Origin: Acidobacteriota bacterium
GTDB lineage: Bacteria > Acidobacteriota > Terriglobia > Acidiferrales > UBA7541
DNA: 64,000 nt
Direction of reading: 5' to 3'
Assembly (NCBI GenBank): GCA_013289855.1
Contig: JABCZD010000007.1
Span: 248,001-312,000 of the forward strand
Part shown: one piece after another, positions 16,460 through 26,140 of the stretch
How the letters are laid out: the number at the start of each line of letters is the position of its first letter
How positions within the stretch are numbered: position 1 is the stretch's first letter
The notes under the pieces: generated by a model
Seen by the model: the letters and a program-made list of their open reading frames with translations, nothing else
Databases searched by the model: none
Told to the model about the DNA's origin: nothing
Position numbers and translations under genes: made by a program

Positions 16460-19400
16460 ATGCCATCCCCGTCTCATCGCATCATGGGGCCACGCACGTG
16501 GACGCTCGCTTCCAGCGTAGCCGTTGTCGCTCTGGGCGCAACGGGCTTCCTGTGGCGGTCTACCGGCATTGCAACGCTCACGAGTCTGTTCCCCAACTCG
16601 CCGAACATGAGGGCCAACACCGCTGCGGCCATGATGTTTTGCGGCATAGCACTGGCGCTTTTGTCGCAACGAGAGCCGCCCAAATTCCCTCGCCGGCTGG
16701 CAACCGCCTTCGCCATCCTGGTAGCTGCTATCGGCGCTTTGACTTTGACCGAGTATTTGTTTGGCTGGAGTCTCGGAATCGATCAATTGTTATCTCACGA
16801 AGACGCAAGCCAAACGATGTTGGGTTATTCCAGCAGAATGCCGTCTACTGTTGCCCTGTGCTTTGTGTTTGCCGGCATCGCTTTGTTTCTGGCGGCGATG
16901 GACAATGGACTGCGCTGGCGCTGGCCTCTGTTGTCCGCGCTCGGCGCATCCATAACGCTGATGGCCACCATGGTTCTGGCGGGCTACCTCCTGAAGGCTC
17001 TCCTGCACACGGATCTGGCGGTTTATCCCGGCGTCGCGCCGAATGCTGCAGCGGGTTTTGTCATTCTCGGATTAGGCCTGCTGGCCTTCGTCCGCGGTGC
17101 AGGCCACTTGACATGGTCGGTTTCCGCATCGCCGACCAGAGGAATCTTGCTTGGCGGCACGTGTCTGTTGCTGTTTGCTCTGCTCTCCACCATTTTCACC
17201 TTCCAGTTCCAGCAGGACCATCAATGGGTCAGTCACACGCAGGAGGTTTTGAAAGAAATTGAGTCCATGACCAGGTCTATGGGCGACCTGGTCAGCAGCG
17301 CGCGCGGTTACCTCGTTTCCGCCGAAGAACATTTACTGGCGCAACGGGCGCAGTCCCAAGCCGCGGTGCGTGAGCACTTCGCGGTTCTTCGCGGCCTCAC
17401 GGCCGACAATCCGCGTCAGCAGCGCCGCCTTGATCAACTGGAACCGCTCATCGCTCGACGCGACATGCTGTGGGAGCAGCTCATCGCCCTGCGCAGGCAG
17501 GCAGGTCCCGCGGCTCCCGTGCTGCAACCGGCCGCGGCCGCGGAAAATGCCGTCAGCAATGACATCCGCGTGCTTCTTAAGGAGATGCGCGACGACGAAT
17601 ATGACCTTCTTGACCGCCGCTCCGCGCAAACGAATGCCTCCGCCAGCAGAACCTTTCTCCTCCTCCCTCTTGGCTTGTTCCTCAGCCTCACGACGTTATG
17701 CGTCGCCCTGTTTTTCCTGAACGCCGGTGTCGGCGAACAGCATCAGGCCGAACGCTCCTTGCTCGAAGCCCACGAAAAACTTCGCTCCAGTGAAGAAAAT
17801 CTGCGGTTGATGATTTCCGGTGTGAAGGATTACTCCATCCTTACACTCGATCCAGACGGACTCGTAGCTACTTGGAATCTCGGCGCGCAACGGCTCAAGG
17901 GCTGGAGCGCCGAAGAAATCATCGGCCAGCATTTTTCGCGATTTTATTCGCGCGAAGAAGCCGCCGATCATGTGCCGCATCGCGAACTGGAAATCGCCAA
18001 AGCCGAGGGGCAGTTTGTCGGCGAGGGCTGGCGTATCCGCAAAGACGGCTCGCGCTTCTGGGCCAGCGTGGTCATAACACGGGTAGTACACGATGACGGG
18101 CTGTTTGTGGGTTTCTCCAAAGTCACCCGCGATACCACCGAGCGCCGCCGCATCGAGCACGCCATGAAAGAGGAAGAAGCCCGCCTCGCCGCCGTTATCG
18201 GTTCCGCAATGGACGCGGTCATCACCGTCGACGAACACCAAAACGTCACCCTATTCAATCCCGCCGCGGAGAAGATGTTTGGATACAACGCACCTGCGGT
18301 GATGGGGAGTTCTCTTGAGCGCCTCATCCCCCCTCGCTTTCGTGGCTCCCACGCCTCGCACATCCGTACTTTTGCCGACACCAACACCACCCGTCGCAAA
18401 ATGGGGGCCTTAACGCCGATCTACGGTCTGCGCGCGAACGGTGAAGAATTTCCAATCGAAGCATCCATTTCGCAGGCACAAATCGGCGGACAAAAAATCT
18501 TTTCCGTAATTTTGCGCGATATCAGCGAGCGCAATCGCGTGGAAGAAGCCCTGCGCCAGCAAGCCAGCCTGCTAGATCTCGCTCCCGTCCTGGTGCGCGA
18601 CATGCAAAGCCACATTGTCTTTTGGAGTTCCGGTCTCGAGAAGCTTTATAACTATTCCAAATCGGAAGCGGTAGGCAGCATCTCGCACCATCTATTGCAC
18701 AGCGAATTCCCCATTCCCCTTGAACAGATCGAACGCAGCTTGGAGCTGCAAGGCAGTTGGGAAGGCGAACTCTTGCATCGTTCCCGCGATGGCAGCCGTG
18801 TGATCGTCAACAGCCTGTGGGTCCTCTATCGCGACGCGCAGGGCCAGCCCATCCGCATTCTGGAGGTCAACGCCGACATTACCGCCCGCAAGCGTGCCGA
18901 GGCCCTCCAACAGCGTTCACAAAAACTCGAATCTCTCGGCACCCTTTCCGGCGGAATTGCTCACGACTTTAACAACATCTTGCTGGCCATCACCGGCAAT
19001 ACCAAATTGGCCATCGCCGATCTTCCGCCCGAACATCCGGTGCAGCAAAGCCTCAGCGAAATCGCTAAAGCCGGCTCCCGCGCAACCGACTTGGTCCGCA
19101 GGATCTTGACCTTCAGCCGCCCCAGCGAAATCAAGCGGCAGATACTCGAGTTGCAGCCCGTCGTGGAAGAAGCCCTCAAGCTCGTCCGCGCCACGCTTCC
19201 CGCGACCGTCGAATTTCGCACCACTTTTGCTCCCAACCTCCCCACGGTTCTTGCTGATTCCACGCAGGTGCATCAAATCATCGTCAATCTCGCCACCAAC
19301 GCCGCGCACGCTATCGGCGCCAAGAGCGACGGCCTAATCGAGATCCGTCTCGATGCCGCGAAACTCACGGTAGACGACTCCGACCACTCCCTCAATTTGC

Positions 19401-20077
19401 CCGAAGGCACCTACGTCCGCCTGTACGTCAGCGACAACGGTTGCGGCATGGACCGCGGTACCCTCGACCGTATTTATGACCCATTCTTCACCACCAAGGG
19501 CCCCGGCGAAGGCACCGGGCTCGGCCTTTCCGTAGTCCACGGCATCATGAAAAATCACGATGGCGGCATCGCCGTCTACAGCGAGCCCGGTCGCGGCACC
19601 GCCTTCCGACTCTTCTTTCCTGCCGCCGGTTCCGCGCCCGCAGCCGCGCAGGAGTCGCACAGTGAAGTGCAACGCCAACGCACGGAAAGGATTTTGTATG
19701 TGGACGACGAAGAAGCCCTCGTCGTGCTGGTCACTCGCACGCTGCAGCGCCTGGGCTACAAGGTCACCGGCCAAACCGATCCCGCCAAAGCTCTGGAGCT
19801 TTTCCGTGCCGATCCCGCGCAATTTGACGCCGTGGTCACTGATCTGGCCATGCCGCAACTCTCCGGCTTCGACCTCGCCAGCCAACTCCTAACCGCGCGC
19901 CCGGACATTCCCATCGTCATGACCTCCGGCTACGTCCGCGTTGAAGATCAGGAACGCGCCCTGCACATGGGCCTGCGCGACTTAATCCTAAAGCCCGACA
20001 CCATCGAGCAACTGGGCCGCACCCTAGACCGCGTCTTCCAAAAAGAACCAACACCATCCAAGCCGATCTCCCACTAA
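16460..20077 (+). CDS. Hybrid sensor histidine kinase with CHASE3, PAS and receiver domains
   Basis: A 1205-residue membrane sensor. Residues 15-250 hold six or seven hydrophobic segments of an uncharacterised membrane sensor. Then comes a periplasmic-type helical module (about 255-400) resembling CHASE3, another transmembrane helix near 405, and three PAS domains (about 447-565, 573-683, 698-807). HisKA contains LGTLSGGIAHDFNN with the phospho-acceptor His835. The HATPase carries an N-box (NLATNAAHAI), DNGCGMD and GEGTGLGLSVVHG. A C-terminal receiver has phospho-acceptor Asp1128 (VTDLAMPQLSG). GGAGGAG precedes the ATG at 16460. No partner regulator lies nearby, so the cognate pathway is unknown. 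Confidence 0.92.
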   Translation: MPSPSHRIMGPRTWTLASSVAVVALGATGFLWRSTGIATLTSLFPNSPNMRANTAAAMMFCGIALALLSQREPPKFPRRLATAFAILVAAIGALTLTEYLFGWSLGIDQLLSHEDASQTMLGYSSRMPSTVALCFVFAGIALFLAAMDNGLRWRWPLLSALGASITLMATMVLAGYLLKALLHTDLAVYPGVAPNAAAGFVILGLGLLAFVRGAGHLTWSVSASPTRGILLGGTCLLLFALLSTIFTFQFQQDHQWVSHTQEVLKEIESMTRSMGDLVSSARGYLVSAEEHLLAQRAQSQAAVREHFAVLRGLTADNPRQQRRLDQLEPLIARRDMLWEQLIALRRQAGPAAPVLQPAAAAENAVSNDIRVLLKEMRDDEYDLLDRRSAQTNASASRTFLLLPLGLFLSLTTLCVALFFLNAGVGEQHQAERSLLEAHEKLRSSEENLRLMISGVKDYSILTLDPDGLVATWNLGAQRLKGWSAEEIIGQHFSRFYSREEAADHVPHRELEIAKAEGQFVGEGWRIRKDGSRFWASVVITRVVHDDGLFVGFSKVTRDTTERRRIEHAMKEEEARLAAVIGSAMDAVITVDEHQNVTLFNPAAEKMFGYNAPAVMGSSLERLIPPRFRGSHASHIRTFADTNTTRRKMGALTPIYGLRANGEEFPIEASISQAQIGGQKIFSVILRDISERNRVEEALRQQASLLDLAPVLVRDMQSHIVFWSSGLEKLYNYSKSEAVGSISHHLLHSEFPIPLEQIERSLELQGSWEGELLHRSRDGSRVIVNSLWVLYRDAQGQPIRILEVNADITARKRAEALQQRSQKLESLGTLSGGIAHDFNNILLAITGNTKLAIADLPPEHPVQQSLSEIAKAGSRATDLVRRILTFSRPSEIKRQILELQPVVEEALKLVRATLPATVEFRTTFAPNLPTVLADSTQVHQIIVNLATNAAHAIGAKSDGLIEIRLDAAKLTVDDSDHSLNLPEGTYVRLYVSDNGCGMDRGTLDRIYDPFFTTKGPGEGTGLGLSVVHGIMKNHDGGIAVYSEPGRGTAFRLFFPAAGSAPAAAQESHSEVQRQRTERILYVDDEEALVVLVTRTLQRLGYKVTGQTDPAKALELFRADPAQFDAVVTDLAMPQLSGFDLASQLLTARPDIPIVMTSGYVRVEDQERALHMGLRDLILKPDTIEQLGRTLDRVFQKEPTPSKPISH

Positions 20078-20121
20078 CACGCGAGTTCCGCCTGTAGTCT
20101 TTTGTAGACTTATGTCGCCGT

Positions 20122-20143
20122 TTGTAGCCGCTTTGCAGCGGCC
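20122..20143 (+). repeat. TGTAG-flanked palindromic repeat, copy 4
   Basis: TTTGTAG then arms GCCGCT (20127-20132) and AGCGGC (20137-20142). A second TTTGTAG occurs at 20101. It sits after the hybrid kinase gene. Confidence 0.6.
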
Positions 20144-20307
20144 GTGCCTCGGTCCGACCGGCGGGATTAGCGTGCAGCGGAAATCACGCTCATAGCACGG
20201 AGCTCGTTTGGTGCGCCGTAGCTCCGACCGCTGAGCTCCTCTAACCGGGAATCGGCATCACTGCGGTGTAAAATATCGTCGCCATCCAGGAACGCACAGG
20301 AGCGCAG

Positions 20308-20691
20308 ATGACCCCCAACGACTTCCGGCTTATCGCTCTGGGCTTGCCCGACGCCGAGGAAGGCTCCCACATGGGCGCCGCGGACTTCCGCGTTGGCGGC
20401 CGTATCTTCGCCACGTTGGCCTCCCAAAACGAGGGCTACGGCAACCTCATGCTCACTCCCGGGCAGCAATCCGCCTTCGTGGAAGAACTCCCGGAAATCT
20501 TCCTGCCCATCAAAGGCGGCTGGGGCCGCATGGGCGCGACCCACATCCGCCTGGCCAAAGCCAACGAAGACGTCCTGACCGGCGCCCTGCGCGTCGCCTG
20601 GCAACTCCGCATCGACAAAAACAAAAAATCCGGTCCCAAGAAGTCCGCCGCGCCAAGACGCAACGGCAAGAAACGCATCACAAAAAAATAG
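20308..20691 (+). CDS. MmcQ/YjbR-family protein
   Basis: A 127-residue protein of the YjbR fold. Family landmarks are FRLIALGLPDAEEGSHMG, ADFRVGGRIFATLASQNEGY and an invariant-looking WGRMGATHIRLAKA in the middle. The lysine-rich C-terminus (KKSGPKKSAAPRRNGKKRI) could touch nucleic acid; a DNA-binding role has been suggested for the fold but is not established. AGGAG five bases before the ATG at 20308 supports the start. It is monocistronic between the kinase and the minus-strand secreted gene. Confidence 0.85.
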   Translation: MTPNDFRLIALGLPDAEEGSHMGAADFRVGGRIFATLASQNEGYGNLMLTPGQQSAFVEELPEIFLPIKGGWGRMGATHIRLAKANEDVLTGALRVAWQLRIDKNKKSGPKKSAAPRRNGKKRITKK

Positions 20692-20772
20692 GGACGCGCT
20701 AGATCGTGTCCCCTTGACGCCAGTGACCGCGCCCACCGCGCAGCGAGGGATCTGTTTTTGCCGGTCCGAAAA

Positions 20773-21618
20773 CTAATCCACGTCGGCTGGTGCTTCCTGC
20801 CGCCGGTCCACCACCTTGAAACCCTCGGGCAACTCATATAGCTTCTCGTCCGGTTCGAACAAAATCAGATTCGTCGCGGTAAACGTCTGCGCACCAAATC
20901 GCGGATCGCTACGCTTCGAGAGTAAGTTGATTCCCAGCTGCGCCGAGTACCAAAATTCCCGTTCGACGGTCACCTTGCGATCGTTCCCAAAAACGCCGGG
21001 ATTATAAATGATGGCATCGCGTGTCCCAATCGTTTCCACGCCGGAAACCAGTTGCTTGCCCAGATCCTCGTGAATCGCCTCGCCCGTATCGCTAGGCAGC
21101 GGTCCTGGAGGCGGTCCCGCGGTCTTGTACACCGCGGTGGTTGATGGCGTAAACGTTGTCAACACGCAAACATGTGGCTCCTCCAGCATGAAGCAGTTGT
21201 AATGCGTGTGCGCATTCGGATCGGAAATCTGGATGGTGGTCATCCGTGACTGCACCTTCCCATTCTTTGGCACCAGAAACCACCGCTCTTGATAGATCCG
21301 CCCTTTTGTGTCCCGCGCAATCTTTCGCTGATTCACGGACGTGATCGTCCCGCCATCGTAAAGCGTGCGCACCCACTCGGTCTGCAACGTCAGCGTAAAC
21401 GGCGCGTCCGCCTTCGGCGGAATCACAATGCTCTCCAGCACCTCGGTAGTGCCGCCATCCTGTGCGTAGAATTGCTGCTGCGTCGGCTTCGCCGCCGCGG
21501 CCTGCGAACCGGTCGAGATCTGTCCACTTGCAGCGGGAGCAGCCCCAGCCGTTTGCCCAAGCGCAACGCCGGGCGCCAAGATGATCAAAGCAGTAAACGA
21601 CGCAACAAGTAAGCGCAT
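20773..21618 (-). CDS. Secreted protein, unknown (acidobacterial type)
   Basis: A 281-residue exported protein. A signal peptide (RLLVASFTALIILAPGVALG) ends at about residue 23, followed by an Ala/Gln-rich linker. The rest is beta-rich with several Trp/Tyr pairs and no catalytic motif I know. GGGAG just upstream fixes the ATG at 21618, while the frame itself stays open to 21762. It faces away from the paralogous secreted pair at 21761; the two start codons are 142 bases apart, so the genes are divergent. No family recognised. Confidence 0.75.
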   Translation of the reverse strand: MRLLVASFTALIILAPGVALGQTAGAAPAASGQISTGSQAAAAKPTQQQFYAQDGGTTEVLESIVIPPKADAPFTLTLQTEWVRTLYDGGTITSVNQRKIARDTKGRIYQERWFLVPKNGKVQSRMTTIQISDPNAHTHYNCFMLEEPHVCVLTTFTPSTTAVYKTAGPPPGPLPSDTGEAIHEDLGKQLVSGVETIGTRDAIIYNPGVFGNDRKVTVEREFWYSAQLGINLLSKRSDPRFGAQTFTATNLILFEPDEKLYELPEGFKVVDRRQEAPADVD

Positions 21619-21760
21619 AGCTACTCCCGGTTCGCGCCTGATTCTGCCACAGCCTTTCGCTCCTGCAAAGGCGCAACTTTTAATGGCCTCGTGCCGCAGG
21701 ACTCCTCGCCTTGCAAGAAATTCGTGTGTCCTCGTTCTACTAGCAGTGAGGAACACACCC

Positions 21761-23773
21761 ATGCCAGCCTCAAGACGCTCTTGGCGCTTCCCGAAGCGTC
21801 ACTCATTGTTAGTGCTATTCATCTGCGCGAGCTGCGTCCTGTCACTGCTCAGCGGCGGTCCGGTCTTCGCGCAAGACAACGCGCACTCTCCCGGCTGGGT
21901 AGTGATCTCCGTGCCTGACTACCGCTCGCTGCGCGTGAAAGCTTTCCCTACCGAGCGCGAGCCCGAGCCTCCGCCCGTCGACGCCACGCTCAGCCGCGTC
22001 GACTACGACCTTCGCGTTGACTCCGACGTCGCCGCCGGACGCGCCACGCTTACCGTCGACGTATTAAAAAACGGCTGGGTGCGCGTGCCCATTCCTCCCG
22101 GGCTTTTTGTTCGCGAAGCTTTGCTGGACGGCAAACCGCTCTCGCTCTCGCCATTTCCGGTTGCGCAACCAACGCAGCTTGCCGCGCTGCTCTCGCATCC
22201 TGGCCGTGCGGTGATCACTTTGGAGGTCGCGCTTCCGATCAGCGCTTCCGCGGGCGAAGAGCGGCTGTCTCTGCCTTCCACAGCATCCGGCGTTACCCGC
22301 GTGGTGCTGGAGATTCCGCGCACTGGAGTCAACCTCTCGCTCTACGGCGGACTCGTCTCGGAATCGCACGATGTGGCAAACGGCGGAAAGTGGACCGTCT
22401 TCGGCAAAGGCGCCGAGCCCATCGTGTTCGCCTGGCGCCGCAAAGTGGAAGAACACCAATCCACGCTGCCGCTGCGCATGCATGGCGCGCTCACGCAATT
22501 CCTGGGTCTCGGCGAAGATTCCACATCCGTTAGCGCCAACGTCACGCTGGACGTCACGCAAGGCGCGGCCAAGGAAGCGCGCATTCAGGTTCCACAAAAT
22601 ATCACCATCAATCAGGTGCAGGGCGCGACGGTTGCCGATTGGGAAATGAAGTCTGGCGGACTGCTCGTCACTTTTATTGAGCCCGTGGAACAATCTGCGA
22701 GTTTTGTCATCACAGGCGAGGCTACACTTCCCCGCGATGGCGCAATGGACATTCCGCTGCTGCGCCTTGCCGGCGTGGAACGCGAAACTGGCGGCATCGG
22801 TGTCGACATCCTGGGCGCGGGAGAAATAAAAGACGAGTCCGTGAAGGCGCAAGGGTTGCAGCCCGCGGACGCCAGCGATCTGGGCGAACCGGTCTCCAGC
22901 CGCCAGTCTCCCGCGCTCAAAGCATTTCGCACACACGCCGTGGACGTGCAAGCGCCGCGCTCGCTACACCTTGATGTCTCGCGCTATAGCCAACAGGCGG
23001 TGTTGCTCGCCAACGTCGAAGAAGCCCGCTATCGCGTGCTGCTCACCAAGGACGGAAAATCGCTAGTGGAGGCGCGCTATGCGGTGCGCAACAATTCACG
23101 CAGCTTCGTAAAAATCACGCTGCCGACGGGGGCCACGCTTTGGAGCGCCTCGCTTTCCGGCAGGCCCATTCGCCCCGGCTCCGCGCCAGACGGCAGCCTG
23201 CTGGTCCCGCTTTCCAAATCGCGTACGGGCGAAGACGCTCCGGAATTTTGCGTGGAAGTCGTGTACTTCGCGCCCGGCGCGAGTTGGACCGACAAAGGCC
23301 GCCTGAAAATAGCTTTGCCCGCGCTGGACCTGCCGATCTCGCGCACCGGCCTGCAAGCTTTCTATCCGCCGCAATTCCGTTTCTCCGCTGAAACCGGGCC
23401 TTTTCGTGTAGAAACCTACGCCAACCCAATTTCGCCAGTGCTGGTTGCTGAAGTGCCGGAGCCCGCGGTAGACAGCAACATTGCGGCTTCAGGTGGCGGT
23501 GTCACGTTTATGAATGCGGCCGCGCCAGTGGCCCCGCCGGCGAAGGTTTCCGTCGACGAACGGAGCGAATCCGGCAAACAGTCCGCGCAAACTCTAGTCG
23601 ATAAATTTCACGCCAGCGAACGCGGCTCGCGTGCCTCTGGCATTTTGCCAGTGCGCGTAGACCTTCCCGCGTTTGGGCCTTATCTCTACCTGGTCTCTGA
23701 ACTCACCGGTGAAAATCAGGCCGCGTCCGCTGAGTTCACTTATCAGCAGGACAAAAAGGCAGGTGGCAAATGA
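21761..23773 (+). CDS. Large secreted protein, paralogue 1 of a tandem pair
   Basis: A 670-residue exported protein. Signal peptide (HSLLVLFICASCVLSLLSGG, cleavage near VFA-QD) is followed by a beta-rich body with repeated short strands. Blocks VTQGAAKEARIQVPQNITIN, ERETGGIGVDILGAGEI, FVKITLPTGATLWSA and ILPVRVDLPAFGPYLYLVSE each have a counterpart in the same order in the next gene, so the two are diverged duplicates. GAGG upstream supports the ATG at 21761; the frame is open back to 21581. It ends with a four-base overlap to the next gene (ATGA). No known enzyme motif; envelope structural or adhesive role is possible. Confidence 0.8.
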   Translation: MPASRRSWRFPKRHSLLVLFICASCVLSLLSGGPVFAQDNAHSPGWVVISVPDYRSLRVKAFPTEREPEPPPVDATLSRVDYDLRVDSDVAAGRATLTVDVLKNGWVRVPIPPGLFVREALLDGKPLSLSPFPVAQPTQLAALLSHPGRAVITLEVALPISASAGEERLSLPSTASGVTRVVLEIPRTGVNLSLYGGLVSESHDVANGGKWTVFGKGAEPIVFAWRRKVEEHQSTLPLRMHGALTQFLGLGEDSTSVSANVTLDVTQGAAKEARIQVPQNITINQVQGATVADWEMKSGGLLVTFIEPVEQSASFVITGEATLPRDGAMDIPLLRLAGVERETGGIGVDILGAGEIKDESVKAQGLQPADASDLGEPVSSRQSPALKAFRTHAVDVQAPRSLHLDVSRYSQQAVLLANVEEARYRVLLTKDGKSLVEARYAVRNNSRSFVKITLPTGATLWSASLSGRPIRPGSAPDGSLLVPLSKSRTGEDAPEFCVEVVYFAPGASWTDKGRLKIALPALDLPISRTGLQAFYPPQFRFSAETGPFRVETYANPISPVLVAEVPEPAVDSNIAASGGGVTFMNAAAPVAPPAKVSVDERSESGKQSAQTLVDKFHASERGSRASGILPVRVDLPAFGPYLYLVSELTGENQAASAEFTYQQDKKAGGK

Positions 23774-26088
23774 AACGTCATCTCTTGGAGTCGACGGTCG
23801 CAACCATGCTCACAATGATTGCCGTGACCTTCGGAGTGAATATGCCGGCGCTCGCGCAGCAAAAATCGGATGCGCCGCCGCCCGCCACCGGCAACGTCAC
23901 CCTCTCTCTCGATGAATACAATCGCCTGCTCGCATTAGCCAATCGCCCCGGGAAAAAATCTGAAGCCCCGCCCGCGGCGTACGTCCTAAAACATGCTGAA
24001 CTCAAGCTCCACGTAGTCGACGAGAACGTTCTGGGCTCGCTACAATTTGAAGGGGAAACGCTGGCCGCCAACGAAACAAAAGTCCCGCTGGCGTCCGGCC
24101 TCACTGTCTTCGACGCGCGTCACGGCAGTAAACCACTTCCGCTGCTGCTGGAAAACGGCACGCACACCGCGATTCTTCCAGGAGAGTCTGAATTCACGGT
24201 TACGCTCGACGCCGGCCTGGCGCTTGCCATTGACACGGGACGCGCGTCTTTCGCTCTTCCCGCTCCATCGGCAGGCAGCGTGCGCCTGTCGCTCACCGTG
24301 CCCGGCGAACGCACCAATGTGCAGCTCAGCCACGGCATCATCACGCATCGCGCCTCCGTAGACGGCAACACCGAAATCGAAGCCACGCTGGTGCCCGGGC
24401 AAATCGCCAATGTTTTTTGGAACACGCGCGAAGTCGTCGCGCCCGTGGTGCCGCGCGAAGTACGCTTTCTTTCCGACGTGAAATCGCTGGTTTCCGTCAC
24501 CGAATCCGACCTGCAAATCGCCGCGCTGGTCGATCTAAATGTCGTGCAGGGCGAGGCCGAGCAATTCTCTGTCGCCATTCCCGCGGGCTTTGAAGTCACC
24601 GCCGTCAACGGCCTCACGCTGGAATCCAGCGAAATTCAGAACGGCGTGCTGCAACTTAAAGTCGCGCGCCGCGGACCGGGCGCGCAGGAATTCCTAATCT
24701 CTCTGGAACGCCCCATCAGCGATTCGCAAGCCGCCGCGCCCATCCTCGCCTTCAAAGACGCGCAGCGCGAAACTGGCGAAGTTTTGGTCGAAGGCCAAGG
24801 CACGTTGGAGCTCAGCGCTAAAGAATCCGGCGGCCTGAAGCGCCTGGACATTAAAGAAGTGAATCCCTACCTCCGTGCGCTTTCGCGTTATTCTCTGCAA
24901 GCGGCGTTTCGCTACCATCGCCAACCGAACGAATCGCCCACGCTGGCGCTGGAGTGGACGCGCTTCCCGGACTCCAGCGTGCTAGCGGCCATCGCCGAAC
25001 GCGCCACCGTCACAACGCTGGTCACCAGCGAGGGCCGCTCCCTCACCGAAGTGAAACTTACGATCAGAAACCAAGCCCAGCCATTTCTGAAGGTCGACCT
25101 GCCCGCCGGAGCCACCATTCTCACCGCCGAAGTAGCCGGCGAAAAGGTCAAACCAGTGCAAGGCAGCGACGGCGCGCGCGTCCCGCTGCTGCGCGCCGGA
25201 TTCCGCCCGGCAGGCGCGTACACCGTCTCCTTCGTGTTTCTACACTCTGGCGCACCGTTCGCTAAGAAAGGTGACGGCGACATTTCCCTCCCGAAAATGG
25301 ATGTCCCGATCGGCGTCATCGAATGGGAACTCTTTCTTCCTGAACAATTCAAGGTGAAGGACTTTTCCGGAGACGCCACCAATGCTGCGCTGTTTCCGCC
25401 TGAGTATGATGCCTATGCAAACGTCCCCAGCGGAACACTGGCTGACAAGGCCGAGTTTCAAGCTGGCGCTAGCGTGGGCTCCGCTAGCCCTTCGAGCAGC
25501 GGGCATGACTTCGGGGGGGTAGTCACGCTCACACCGGCCGTACTTGCTCCAGGCCAGCTCGGTGGATTCATTTTTGACCGGTCCGGAGCGGCCATCAACA
25601 ACGCCAGCATCGAACTGCGAAACCTCGCCACCGGCGGTACCTTTCGCGTAGCCAGCACCGCCGAAGGCTACTGGATCGTTTCCGGGTTGTCTTCCGGCAG
25701 CTACCAGATGACCGCGTCCTCTCCCGGCTTTCGCATGCTGCGGCAAAATATTTCGTACAATTCCGGCAATCCCGCCGCGTATCGCCTGAACATGGACGTC
25801 GCCGTGTCCTCCGAATCAGTCGTCGTCGAGTCCTCGGGCGCGCAAATGTTGATGGACACTGGATCGATCGCGGGAAAAGACAAAAAACACAAAGCGGCGA
25901 GCGCGCCAGCACCCGCTCCGCCGCCGCCCCCAACCGCTTCCGCCAACGTCTTCAACCTGCAGCAGCGCGTAGCGGGCGTGCTCCCGGTAGCCGTCGACGT
26001 ACCGCGCACTGGCACGTCCTACCGCTTCCTTCGCCCCTTGGTGGTCAACGAAGAGACCAAGCTAACGTTTAACTACAAATCAAAATAG
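23770..26088 (+). CDS. Large secreted protein, paralogue 2, with inserted carboxypeptidase-regulatory-like domain
   Basis: A 772-residue exported protein overlapping paralogue 1 by four bases, implying translational coupling. A signal peptide ends near LAQQ, residue 34. The body shares blocks with paralogue 1 (VVQGEAEQFSVAIPAGFEV, QRETGEVLVEGQGTLEL, FLKVDLPAGATILTAEVAG). Near residue 597 a beta-sandwich domain is inserted (GFIFDRSGAAINNASIELRN, ASTAEGYWIVSGLSSGSYQM), followed by VVVESSGAQMLMDTGS, the pattern found at the N-terminus of Oar-like TonB receptors. A proline-rich linker follows, then a C-terminus (GVLPVAVDVPRTG) shared again with paralogue 1. No receptor barrel is present. Function unknown. 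Confidence 0.8.
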   Translation: MKRHLLESTVATMLTMIAVTFGVNMPALAQQKSDAPPPATGNVTLSLDEYNRLLALANRPGKKSEAPPAAYVLKHAELKLHVVDENVLGSLQFEGETLAANETKVPLASGLTVFDARHGSKPLPLLLENGTHTAILPGESEFTVTLDAGLALAIDTGRASFALPAPSAGSVRLSLTVPGERTNVQLSHGIITHRASVDGNTEIEATLVPGQIANVFWNTREVVAPVVPREVRFLSDVKSLVSVTESDLQIAALVDLNVVQGEAEQFSVAIPAGFEVTAVNGLTLESSEIQNGVLQLKVARRGPGAQEFLISLERPISDSQAAAPILAFKDAQRETGEVLVEGQGTLELSAKESGGLKRLDIKEVNPYLRALSRYSLQAAFRYHRQPNESPTLALEWTRFPDSSVLAAIAERATVTTLVTSEGRSLTEVKLTIRNQAQPFLKVDLPAGATILTAEVAGEKVKPVQGSDGARVPLLRAGFRPAGAYTVSFVFLHSGAPFAKKGDGDISLPKMDVPIGVIEWELFLPEQFKVKDFSGDATNAALFPPEYDAYANVPSGTLADKAEFQAGASVGSASPSSSGHDFGGVVTLTPAVLAPGQLGGFIFDRSGAAINNASIELRNLATGGTFRVASTAEGYWIVSGLSSGSYQMTASSPGFRMLRQNISYNSGNPAAYRLNMDVAVSSESVVVESSGAQMLMDTGSIAGKDKKHKAASAPAPAPPPPPTASANVFNLQQRVAGVLPVAVDVPRTGTSYRFLRPLVVNEETKLTFNYKSK

Positions 26089-26140
26089 GCGGCTTCCGGC
26101 AACTCCGGTGGCGTTTCCGTTGCTGGTACACTACACGCCG

